The notes under the pieces were generated by a model. That model had not been told where the DNA came from and did no database searches. It saw only the letters and a list, made by a program, of their open reading frames with translations. Made by a program: the position numbers and the translations under genes. Source: Kiritimatiellia bacterium (GTDB taxonomy: Bacteria > Verrucomicrobiota > Kiritimatiellia > RFP12 > UBA1067). From it: a stretch of DNA of 8,550 nt. Positions 1 through 6,784 of this stretch are shown here, piece by piece. The DNA is taken from assembly GCA_017629455.1 (NCBI GenBank), contig JAGBXE010000087.1, positions 1 through 8,550 of the forward strand. Direction: 5' to 3'. How positions within the stretch are numbered: the stretch's first letter is position 1; each line of letters begins with the position of its first letter.

Positions 1-1
1 C

Positions 2-427
2 CGCGATTGGGGCGGCAGCCACTTCTCTTGGCTTGACGCAAGCACGAGGGCAGTTACCGTCTATCCTAAGGAATTGCCTGGTACATCTTGGCATGTTACG
101 TTTACCGTCGGCAAAGAGGATGAGCTTCCTCACCGCCTTGCGCCCGGGATTCTCGATTGGGATGGCCATTGCACTTGGTCGCCCGACGGGAGGTGGATGT
201 CGACAGAAGGTTATTACGATAAGACGCGCCACCGCAACTGGGTGCTGATGCGCCGCGCGGACGAAGCGACTATTCCCGTCGGCAGCTTTGCCGTCCCGAA
301 GGAATACGAAGGCGACTGGAGATGCGACCTGCACGCGCGCTGGCGGCATGACGGCAGGAAGTTAGGGTTTAATTCTGTACACGAAGGTACGCGTCAGATT
401 TACGTTATCGATGTTGGAGAACGCTAA
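2..427 (+). CDS. C-terminal part of a TolB/PD40-type beta-propeller protein, oligogalacturonate-lyase-like (5' end outside window)
   Basis: The frame is open from the window edge to TAA at 425-427, giving 141 residues; the true start lies upstream, and internal TTG or ATG codons are not likely starts. The visible part carries propeller-blade signatures: a GHCTWSPDGRW motif (start of a PD40/WD40-like blade), then a CDLHARWRHDGRKLGF stretch and a closing RQIYVIDV strand. From memory, this pairing of an SPDG blade with a 'CDLHPRWS.DG..' blade is typical of oligogalacturonate-lyase-like and TolB-like propellers common in Planctomycetes and Lentisphaerae. Such proteins may cleave or bind unsaturated oligo-uronides. 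The fragment is too short to check catalytic His residues or a signal peptide, so enzymatic activity is an inference. The stop is only 3 bp before parE. The downstream SDR, dehydratase and TIM-barrel genes fit a sugar-acid theme. Confidence 0.7.
   Translation, partial: RDWGGSHFSWLDASTRAVTVYPKELPGTSWHVTFTVGKEDELPHRLAPGILDWDGHCTWSPDGRWMSTEGYYDKTRHRNWVLMRRADEATIPVGSFAVPKEYEGDWRCDLHARWRHDGRKLGFNSVHEGTRQIYVIDVGER
416..420 (+). promoter_or_regulatory. Ribosome binding site of parE inside the preceding gene
   Basis: GGAGA lies 10 bases before the parE ATG and overlaps the last codons of the propeller gene, whose stop is 3 bp before that ATG. This arrangement supports the 431 start and suggests translational coupling of parE to the upstream gene. 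Confidence 0.6.
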
Positions 428-430
428 GAG

Positions 431-2275
431 ATGTCGAAGGATTACGGCGATAAAAGCATTAAGACGCTAGATCCGGTAACGCATATAAGAATGCGCCCCG
501 GTATGTACGTCGGCGAGCCCGGAACGGGCGCGATGTACCACGACTGCATTTACATTTTGATGAAGGAAGTCATCGACAACGCGATCGATGAATTCGGGCA
601 GGGCTACGGCAAGCGCATAGAAGTTTCGGTCAATTACGATTCGGGCGAAGTTTCCGTGCGCGACTACGGGCGCGGCATTCCGCTTGGCAAAGTTGTCGAT
701 TGCGTCTCGCAGATGAATACGGGCGGCAAGTACGACAACGAGAACTACCAGTTCTCGGCCGGTATGAACGGTGTCGGCACCAAGGCGGTCAACGCGCTTT
801 CAGAATTTTTCGAAGTGCGCTCTTTCCGCGAAGGCGAGATTTCGGAGGCGTATTTCGAGGAAGGGCGGCTTAAATCTAAAAAGCGCAGCCACCAGAAAAC
901 TCCAGTAAGAGACGGCACCTTTATACGCTACAAGCCGGACGTCAAGGTTCTCAAGCACTTTAAAGTGCGCGAAGAGCACGTTCAAAGGCGCATGAAGATG
1001 TATTGCTACGTCAATGCGGGGCTGACTATCGTATTGAACGGTCAGGAGATACGTTCCGATAGAGGGCTTGCCGATCTCGTGGCGGATGAGGCGCAGTTTG
1101 AAAAGCTGTACGTTCCTTTCCATATTAAGACGAAGAGCCTTGAGATAATCTTTACGCATACGAATCGTTTTGGCGAAGAATATTATTCGTTTGTAAACGG
1201 CCAGTATACGACAGACGGCGGCACGCACCTAACCGCGTTTAAAGAAGCTCTAACAAAAGCTCTTAACGATTACGACGCGAAAAAGAAGTTTGATGGCGAC
1301 GATATTCGCGACGGGCTTCTTGCGGCTGTTTCGGTAAGGATTATGAATCCGGTCTTCGAGGGGCAGACGAAGATAAAGTTCGTTATGAACGATATCCGCT
1401 CTGAGCTCGTCGCGGAAATGAGAAAAGAACTTGAGGCGGTCTTGCACCGCTCTCCCGCCGAGACAGATAAGCTTATTGCAAAGATAGAGGAAACTGGCAA
1501 GATACGCTCGCAGCTTAATACGATAAAGAAAAAAGCGCGCGAGCATGCACAGGCGGTTTCAGTCCGCGTTCCGCAGCTAAAGGATTGCCAGCGCCATTTG
1601 AAGCTCGAGAAGGTCGATAAGAAGACCGGTAGGCCCGAAGGGGAAGACACGATGATCTTCCTTACGGAAGGTCTTTCGGCAGGCGGCACTCTTGGCAAGG
1701 TGCGTAACGCCGTAAACCAGGCAGTCTTTTTCCTGCGCGGCAAATGCCTTAATACGTGCGGCATGAGCAAGAATGTTCTCTACGAAAATGTAGAGTTTTT
1801 CAACTTAATAAAAACGCTCGACATCGATGAGACGTTGGAGCATTTACGTTACGGGAAAATTATCTTTGCAACAGATGCCGACGTTGACGGATTGCATATT
1901 AGAATGCTTCTAACAACATTCTTTATGCGTTTTTACCGCCAACTCGTCGCTGACGGACGCGTATTCATACTTGAGACGCCGCTCTTCCGCGTGCGCAATA
2001 AAAAGGAGCAGTATTACTGCTTCACCGACGAAGAACGCGAAACGGCGATACGCAAGTGCGGCAAGAATTGCGAGATTACGCGCTTTAAAGGTTTAGGCGA
2101 ACTCGACGATGACGATTTCAGGGATTTTATCGGTCCTGATATGCGCCTTACGCCTGTTACTTGCGCCGATGATACTGACGTCGAAAAGACGATAAAGTTT
2201 TACATGGGCAGCAACACTCCAGAGCGCAAGGACTATATTATGGAGTCGCTTGTCTGCGACGCATCGGAGTTCTAG
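431..2275 (+). CDS. parE: DNA topoisomerase IV subunit B (type IIA topoisomerase ATPase/Toprim subunit)
   Basis: A complete 614-residue subunit that would pair with ParC to decatenate and relax DNA using ATP. GHKL ATPase features: GMYVG at 24-28, E46 and N50 in EVIDN, DYGRGIP at 78-84, TGGKY at 97-101, GMNGVG at 111-116. The transducer has the QTK loop at 312-314. The Toprim domain has catalytic E413 and the DxDxD acids D482, D484 and D486. RFKGLGE at 551-557 and the end segment (IGPDMRL, YMGSNTPERKDYI) resemble ParE of Bacteroidetes more than GyrB, as I recall them, and the length lacks the GyrB insertion of Gram-negatives. Oddity: the Toprim motif reads EGLSAGG, with Leu415 where nearly all family members have Asp. 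No parC lies next to it in this window. The partner is presumed elsewhere. A GyrB role is less likely but not excluded. Confidence 0.9.
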   Translation: MSKDYGDKSIKTLDPVTHIRMRPGMYVGEPGTGAMYHDCIYILMKEVIDNAIDEFGQGYGKRIEVSVNYDSGEVSVRDYGRGIPLGKVVDCVSQMNTGGKYDNENYQFSAGMNGVGTKAVNALSEFFEVRSFREGEISEAYFEEGRLKSKKRSHQKTPVRDGTFIRYKPDVKVLKHFKVREEHVQRRMKMYCYVNAGLTIVLNGQEIRSDRGLADLVADEAQFEKLYVPFHIKTKSLEIIFTHTNRFGEEYYSFVNGQYTTDGGTHLTAFKEALTKALNDYDAKKKFDGDDIRDGLLAAVSVRIMNPVFEGQTKIKFVMNDIRSELVAEMRKELEAVLHRSPAETDKLIAKIEETGKIRSQLNTIKKKAREHAQAVSVRVPQLKDCQRHLKLEKVDKKTGRPEGEDTMIFLTEGLSAGGTLGKVRNAVNQAVFFLRGKCLNTCGMSKNVLYENVEFFNLIKTLDIDETLEHLRYGKIIFATDADVDGLHIRMLLTTFFMRFYRQLVADGRVFILETPLFRVRNKKEQYYCFTDEERETAIRKCGKNCEITRFKGLGELDDDDFRDFIGPDMRLTPVTCADDTDVEKTIKFYMGSNTPERKDYIMESLVCDASEF

Positions 2276-2294
2276 TTATTAAGTAAGGGTAGGT

Positions 2295-3101
2295 ATGAGC
2301 GGAAGATTTTCTGGGAAAACAGTATTAGTTACGGGCGGCAATCGTAACACGGGGCTTTGGCTAGTTAAGCGCTTTGTCGACGAAGGAGCCAGCGTTTTCA
2401 TGTGCGGCTCAAGCGAAGAGTCTACCGCAAAGGGAGTTAAGGCTCTTGAGGCGATGGGTGTCTTCGGCGTTAAGGCGCAAGCTTGCGATGTCGGTGACGG
2501 CGATCAGGTCAAAAGCCTTATCGGCTTTATAGAACGCGAGGCCGGTACTCTCGATGTTCTTGTAAACAATGCTGCCGATCAGGGGCTTGGCCATGGCGGC
2601 CCTCTTGAAATGGACCCTGAAAACATTTTAAAAGTAATGCGCACAAATGTGCTGGGCGGCTTTAGGGTGACGCAGGCTGTGTGCAATACGTTTTTCATGA
2701 AACGCCCATACACTGTTGGCGGGCCTTACCGCGGCACTGTCGTGTTTCTCTCTTCGAATACTGCGCAGCGCGCCATACGCTCGCGTACGGCATACTGCAC
2801 ATCGAAGGGTGCCATAAATTCGATGGTGCGTGCGCTCGCGCTTGATCTTTCTCCATTGGGAGTGCGCGTCAACGCTTGTGCGCCAGGTTACATTTATACC
2901 GAGCGTTGGGATGCTTTGGACGAGAAAATCCGCGCGCGCCGCCGCGCCAACTGTCCTTTAGGGCAGGAGGCAGCAGGAGCTGACATAGCAGGCGTTGTTG
3001 CGTTTCTTGCATCTGAAGATTCAAGGAATATGGCTGGCGAAATAATTACTTGCGATGCAGGGTGTTCTTGCCAGCATATACCTTTGGACGTTGATATGTA
3101 A
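2295..3101 (+). CDS. Short-chain dehydrogenase/reductase (classical SDR)
   Basis: A 268-residue cytoplasmic NAD(P)-dependent oxidoreductase of usual SDR length. Rossmann nucleotide loop TGGNRNTG at 13-20; NNA at 91-93; structural Asn at 118 (TNVLG); catalytic Ser154, Tyr167 and Lys171 (YCTSK). PG at 197-198 follows the last core strand, and ITCDAG at 251-256 is the usual C-terminal element. Arg17 in the Gly loop and no acidic residue at the end of strand 2 (VFMCGSS) point to NADP(H), an inference. The middle Gly of TGxxxGxG is Asn18. The substrate is unknown; the next gene suggests oxidation of a sugar to a sugar acid or a keto-sugar-acid reduction. The start is supported by AAGGG at 2285-2289, 5 bases before ATG. 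It begins 19 bp after parE. A short Cys-containing tail (C253, C257, C259) ends the protein. Confidence 0.88.
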   Translation: MSGRFSGKTVLVTGGNRNTGLWLVKRFVDEGASVFMCGSSEESTAKGVKALEAMGVFGVKAQACDVGDGDQVKSLIGFIEREAGTLDVLVNNAADQGLGHGGPLEMDPENILKVMRTNVLGGFRVTQAVCNTFFMKRPYTVGGPYRGTVVFLSSNTAQRAIRSRTAYCTSKGAINSMVRALALDLSPLGVRVNACAPGYIYTERWDALDEKIRARRRANCPLGQEAAGADIAGVVAFLASEDSRNMAGEIITCDAGCSCQHIPLDVDM

Positions 3102-3147
3102 GTATTGAATTTTTGGCGAGAGAAAATTTGTCGGAAGGAAAGACGAA

Positions 3148-4314
3148 GTGAAAATAACAAAGATAACACCGTTAGTCATCGACTGCTTTCGCACGAACTG
3201 GGTTTTTGTGAAAGTCGAAACCGACGAGGGCATAAGCGGCATAGGCGAAGGCACGCTCGAATACAAGGAGAATGCTCTCGTAGGGGCATTGGCCGATATT
3301 GAGCACGCGCTTATCGGGCGCGACCCATTTGATACCGAGTGGATTTGGCATGAGAACTACCGCGATGCGTATTGGCGCGGCGGGCCAGTTTTGATGAGCG
3401 CGATTTCTGCAGTTGATATGGCGCTTTGGGATATTAAAGGTAGGGCGCTTAATGTGCCTTGCTGGAAACTCCTTGGCGGCAAGTGCCGCGAGGCGGTTCC
3501 GTGTTACGCTAACTGCTGGTTTGCAGGCGCGAAAGAGCCTGAAGAGTTTGCAGCGAAAGCGCAAGCGGCAGTGGAGCGCGGCTTTAAGGGGCTTAAGTGG
3601 GATCCGTTTGGAAAGAACTACCGTCAGCTTCCGCCCGAAGATTTCCGCAAGGCCGTCAAATGCGTTGCCGCAGTTAAGGAAGTGACGGCAGGCAAAGCAG
3701 AAATATTAATTGAATGCCACGGTAGATTTGACCTTCCAACGGGGCTTAGGATTTGCAACGCAATGGAGGAGTTCGATCCTTATTGGGTGGAAGAGCCGAT
3801 CATTCCAGATACGATGCGCTCGCTCGCCGATTTGCGCTCCCGCGTTAAAGTTCCGATAGCTTGCGGTGAACGTCTTTTCACGACGCAGCAGATACTGGAC
3901 GCTGTCGAGCTTAGGTGCTGCGATTATATGCAGCCAGATTCTTCGCACGCCGGCGGCATCACGGCAATGAAGGGTATCGCGGCAATATGCGACGCGCACC
4001 ATATTCCGTTCTGCGCGCATAATCCGTCAGGTCCAGTTGCAAATGCCGTAACTCTTGCGCTGGGTGTTTCTACGCCAGGCTATTGCATACATGAAACGCT
4101 ATTCGATGATGTGCCGTGGAGGCGCGAGGTAGTCGATGAGGACGTTAAATTTGTAGACGGTATGATGTATCCGTCCGACAGACCTGGTCTTGGTATTGAA
4201 ATCGATGAAATCGCCGCCGCGGCGCATCCTAAAAAAGATCATTGGCTTAGGCACTACGTTGGCACTTTAACAAATGTGCGCCCACCGGATAGTGTGCCGT
4301 ACTACCACTCGTAA
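3148..4314 (+). CDS. Mandelate racemase/enolase-superfamily enzyme, probable sugar-acid (galactonate-type) dehydratase
   Basis: A 388-residue cytoplasmic enzyme of the MR/MLE subgroup, which abstracts the alpha proton of a carboxylate sugar with Mg2+ and usually dehydrates aldonates to 2-keto-3-deoxy acids. The N-terminal capping domain spans about 1-115, with the AVDMALWDIKGR signature at 88-99. The barrel carries metal ligands E189 (IECHGRF), E215 (WVEEP) and E241 (CGERL). The D264/H291 pair is spaced 27 residues apart, as in mandelate racemase D270/H297, with H291 in AHNPSGP. K150 in GLKWDP and H191 are further active-site candidates. Overall it resembles the galactonate dehydratase branch, but the substrate cannot be read from sequence. 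The first ligand is Glu rather than the commoner Asp. The start is GTG, supported by GGAAGGAA at 3133-3140, 7 bases upstream; no better start is near. The gap to the SDR is 46 bp, the largest in the window. Confidence 0.88.
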   Translation: MKITKITPLVIDCFRTNWVFVKVETDEGISGIGEGTLEYKENALVGALADIEHALIGRDPFDTEWIWHENYRDAYWRGGPVLMSAISAVDMALWDIKGRALNVPCWKLLGGKCREAVPCYANCWFAGAKEPEEFAAKAQAAVERGFKGLKWDPFGKNYRQLPPEDFRKAVKCVAAVKEVTAGKAEILIECHGRFDLPTGLRICNAMEEFDPYWVEEPIIPDTMRSLADLRSRVKVPIACGERLFTTQQILDAVELRCCDYMQPDSSHAGGITAMKGIAAICDAHHIPFCAHNPSGPVANAVTLALGVSTPGYCIHETLFDDVPWRREVVDEDVKFVDGMMYPSDRPGLGIEIDEIAAAAHPKKDHWLRHYVGTLTNVRPPDSVPYYHS

Positions 4315-4326
4315 AATAAAATCAAA

Positions 4327-4332
4327 GAAGGG
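4327..4332 (+). promoter_or_regulatory. Ribosome binding site that decides the start of the TIM-barrel lipoprotein
   Basis: GAAGGG sits 8 bases before ATG 4341 and 20 bases before the next in-frame ATG at 4353. Spacing therefore favours the first ATG, although the protein from 4353 would begin with a classical MKKF signal peptide. Confidence 0.55.
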
Positions 4333-4340
4333 AACGTGAT

Positions 4341-5210
4341 ATGATCATCTCCATGAAAAAATTTGCCGCTTTTGCGGGAGCTACTCTTCTCGCCGCTTTA
4401 GTTGCCGGGTGCTCAACGTGCGCAAGCTGTCCTTGCGAAAACGCGCCCAAGATTTCGGTCTTCTCGAGTACTATCGAGAATATTGCCAAGTACCATGGCG
4501 TATCGTACGCACAGGCCGCCGATATGCTCCGCGCGGCAGGCGTTGACGGGTTTGATTGCGCGTACAACAGCAGTAAGCTTGCCGATTATGCCGCGACTTC
4601 ATTAAAGCCTGCTAACCTCTACGGCTTTATGAAGTTCTATACAGAAGATGGCGGGCGCAAACAGTGCGATGAGTTTGTCGCAACGGCTGTTAAGTACGGC
4701 GTTAGTCGCATTATGTGCGTGCCGTCGAATTTTACCGACGGGCGCGAAAACGAAGCAGAGTTCCTTAAGAACCTTGAAGGCGTTAAGTATCTCGTCGCTC
4801 AGGGCCGCAAGTACGGTGTCGCAGTTACAATTGAGGATTACGGCGGGGATGATAATCCGTGTTCGTGGATTAAGTATCTTAAGCGCTTCATGAACGAAAT
4901 CCCCGAGCTTAGGTATGCGCTTGATTCCGGCAACCTGGTGCACGCTGGACGCGGCGAAGATATTCTCGAAATGATGCGTTTTTCCGAAGGGCGTATTGAG
5001 CACGTTCACTTGAAGGACTTTAAGCACGGCGGTAACCGCGCGCGCGAGACGGTAGGCCTAGGCAATGTGCCGAACGCCGAGATTGTGCGCACGATGAATG
5101 CTAAGGGTTATGACGGTTGGTATACGCTTGAAGATCTCATCGGCGAAAACCGTTATGAAGATGTTGTCCGTCAGGCGGCAGTTGTGCGGTATTGGTGCAG
5201 CGGCAAGTAA
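4341..5210 (+). CDS. Lipoprotein with a sugar phosphate isomerase/epimerase (xylose-isomerase-like TIM barrel) domain
   Basis: 289 residues. Residues 1-24 form a lipoprotein signal peptide: MKKF at 5-8, a hydrophobic run at 9-22 and lipobox VAGC with Cys24 as the lipidated residue, so it acts outside the cytoplasm. Ser at +2 fits outer-membrane sorting by the E. coli rule. Mature protein begins with four cysteines (24, 27, 30, 32). Residues about 37-289 are a xylose-isomerase-like barrel (COG1082 type) with the divalent-metal set E165 (TIEDYG), D195 (ALDSGN), H221/H223 (HVHLKD) and E264 (YTLED). This family isomerises or epimerises sugars or inosose-like compounds; the substrate here is unknown. 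It lies 26 bp after the dehydratase and probably belongs to the same sugar pathway. It ends 30 bp before dnaB. A start at 4353 would shorten the signal peptide by four residues. Confidence 0.85.
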   Translation: MIISMKKFAAFAGATLLAALVAGCSTCASCPCENAPKISVFSSTIENIAKYHGVSYAQAADMLRAAGVDGFDCAYNSSKLADYAATSLKPANLYGFMKFYTEDGGRKQCDEFVATAVKYGVSRIMCVPSNFTDGRENEAEFLKNLEGVKYLVAQGRKYGVAVTIEDYGGDDNPCSWIKYLKRFMNEIPELRYALDSGNLVHAGRGEDILEMMRFSEGRIEHVHLKDFKHGGNRARETVGLGNVPNAEIVRTMNAKGYDGWYTLEDLIGENRYEDVVRQAAVVRYWCSGK

Positions 5211-5240
5211 TTCTCGTTTAGTTTAGGAAGGGGCTTTGCG

Positions 5241-6731
5241 ATGGCGGACATGAAAACTCCTCCGCACAGTTTGGAGGCAGAACGTGCGGTACTGGGGTGT
5301 ATTCTGCTTGATACTATCGGGCGCAGTGACGACCGCGTGATGGACTTGTGCCGTTCGCGCGGCATTGTGCCAGAGACATTCTACGACCCTTGCAATCAGC
5401 TCGTCTACAAGACGATGATTGAGATGAATATGGCTTCAAAGCCGTTAGATGCGCTCGCGCTTCTTGAGGAGCTTAAGCGTACAAACAGGCTTGATACGGT
5501 AGGGGGCGCAGGTTTTGTCCAATCGCTTATCGACCAAGTTCCAACTACTGCCCACGCCGAACACTACATCGGTATAATCAAGGGCAAGCATTTGCGCCGC
5601 CTTATGGTCGAGCGCGCAACAAAGATAATCGATCGCAGCTTTGACGAGTCGGAATGGCCTGATCCTAATGTTGTTTTGGGCGATGCCGAAAAATCGTTTC
5701 TGGAAATCGGCGGCTCGTCAGGTTCGACGATGCCGTGGGCGGCGGCTATCGACGATGGCTTTATGCGCATCGACAAGCTCTTTGAGTCGGGCGGGAATAT
5801 CATTGAAGGTTTGTCGACGGGGTACAAGTATCTCGATGAAACGCTCCAGGGGTTAAAGCCTGCCGAAATGATAGTTATTGCAGCGCGTCCTAGTGTGGGC
5901 AAGACGTCGCTAGCAATGAACATAGCCGAATCGGTAGCGCTCGGCAAGATGATTACTTCAGGCCAGAACGTTGCTTATGATGGCGGCAAACAGCACCCCG
6001 TGGCGATCTTCTCGCTTGAAATGCCTGTCGAACAGCTGACAAAGCGTATGATCGCTGGTCGCGCTGGCATAAATATGTGGCGCGTTAATCGCAACCTTGT
6101 GCCGAAGAAAGAGAAGAACGAGCTTACGGCAAATCTCGTTGCGGCAATGAGCGAGCTTAAGAACGCGCCGTTTTTCGTCGATGATACTGCAGGCCTAGAC
6201 GTGATGGATTTGCGCGCGCGTGCGCGGCGAATGAAAAAGCAGCACGGCATTGAGCTTATCGTTATCGACTACCTGCAGTTGTGCACTTGCCGCGAGGGCG
6301 CACGCCAGAGCCGCCAGATCGAAGTGTCGATGATTTCGCAGCAGATCAAGGCGATGGCGAAGGAGCTTCGCGTGCCGGTAATTGTCCTTTCGCAGCTTTC
6401 TCGTGCCAACGAACAGCGCGGGGACAAGTTTGAAAAGCCCAAGCTTTCAGACTTGCGCGATTCCGGCGCTATCGAACAGGATGCCGACGTCGTTCTTCTG
6501 TTGCGCCGTCCGTCACGCAACTCGAAAGACCCTGAAGCTAACGACCTTACCTTGGCATATGTTGACGTTGCTAAAAACCGCAACGGCGAGACGGGCGAAG
6601 TAAGGATGACCTTTAAGCGCGAGTTTACACGCTTCCTTGACCGTGAGCCGGAATCTGCCGGGGTTGAGGAGTTCCAGTCTTCTGAAATTGCGCCCGAAGA
6701 AGAATCATACTCGCAAGACGAATTCGTCTAA
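5241..6731 (+). CDS. dnaB: Replicative DNA helicase DnaB
   Basis: A 496-residue hexameric helicase that unwinds DNA at the replication fork and recruits primase. The N-terminal domain opens with PHSLEAERAVLG at 8-19 and runs to about 155; a linker follows; the RecA-like domain starts near 187. Walker A is ARPSVGKT (215-222), catalytic Glu260 is in FSLEM, Walker B is IVIDYLQL (340-347), LSQLSR is at 383-388, LSDLRDSGAIEQDADVV is at 402-418, and the finger residues K445/R447 are in KNRNGETG. No intein is present. Between Walker A and FSLEM there are 39 residues from K221 to E260, about 14 more than I recall for Bacillus-type DnaB, forming an extra loop (about 235-252). The tail from 469 is acidic. 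The start is supported by AGGAAGGGG at 5225-5233, 7 bases before ATG. It is separated by 30 bp from the lipoprotein gene and 19 bp from recO. Confidence 0.96.
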   Translation: MADMKTPPHSLEAERAVLGCILLDTIGRSDDRVMDLCRSRGIVPETFYDPCNQLVYKTMIEMNMASKPLDALALLEELKRTNRLDTVGGAGFVQSLIDQVPTTAHAEHYIGIIKGKHLRRLMVERATKIIDRSFDESEWPDPNVVLGDAEKSFLEIGGSSGSTMPWAAAIDDGFMRIDKLFESGGNIIEGLSTGYKYLDETLQGLKPAEMIVIAARPSVGKTSLAMNIAESVALGKMITSGQNVAYDGGKQHPVAIFSLEMPVEQLTKRMIAGRAGINMWRVNRNLVPKKEKNELTANLVAAMSELKNAPFFVDDTAGLDVMDLRARARRMKKQHGIELIVIDYLQLCTCREGARQSRQIEVSMISQQIKAMAKELRVPVIVLSQLSRANEQRGDKFEKPKLSDLRDSGAIEQDADVVLLLRRPSRNSKDPEANDLTLAYVDVAKNRNGETGEVRMTFKREFTRFLDREPESAGVEEFQSSEIAPEEESYSQDEFV

Positions 6732-6748
6732 CTTAGGCATTTCTCTTT

Positions 6749-6784
6749 AAATGGCAGGTGAGACCATAACGAGCGAGGCCATTT
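6749..6784 (+). promoter_or_regulatory. Possible hairpin covering the recO start codon
   Basis: AAATGGC at 6749-6755 is perfectly complementary to GCCATTT at 6778-6784, with a 22-base loop and one further G-U pair outside. The stem includes the recO ATG. There is no purine-rich ribosome binding site in the preceding 19 bases. A 7-bp stem with this loop could be chance. Confidence 0.25.

Noticed and set aside
800..1770. Long minus-strand open frames (800-1228, 1250-1546, 1270-1770) opposite parE
   Set aside because: The + strand carries a complete, motif-rich ParE here. The antisense frames have no recognisable domains and arise from the codon pattern of parE.
3102..3147. Possible promoter in the 46-bp gap before the dehydratase (TTGAAT at 3105-3110)
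   Set aside because: No convincing -10 element lies at the right distance, and the gap is short and AT-rich; one hexamer is not enough.
5211..5240. Possible terminator between the lipoprotein and dnaB genes
   Set aside because: No GC-rich stem and no T-run; only a strong ribosome binding site is visible.
5898..5910. DnaB Walker A beginning with Ala instead of Gly (ARPSVGKT) as a defect
   Set aside because: The same form occurs in Bacillus DnaB-type helicases as I recall, so it is a normal variant.
5241..6731. Intein in DnaB
   Set aside because: The conserved blocks are continuous and the protein is 496 residues; the extra loop is only about 14 residues.
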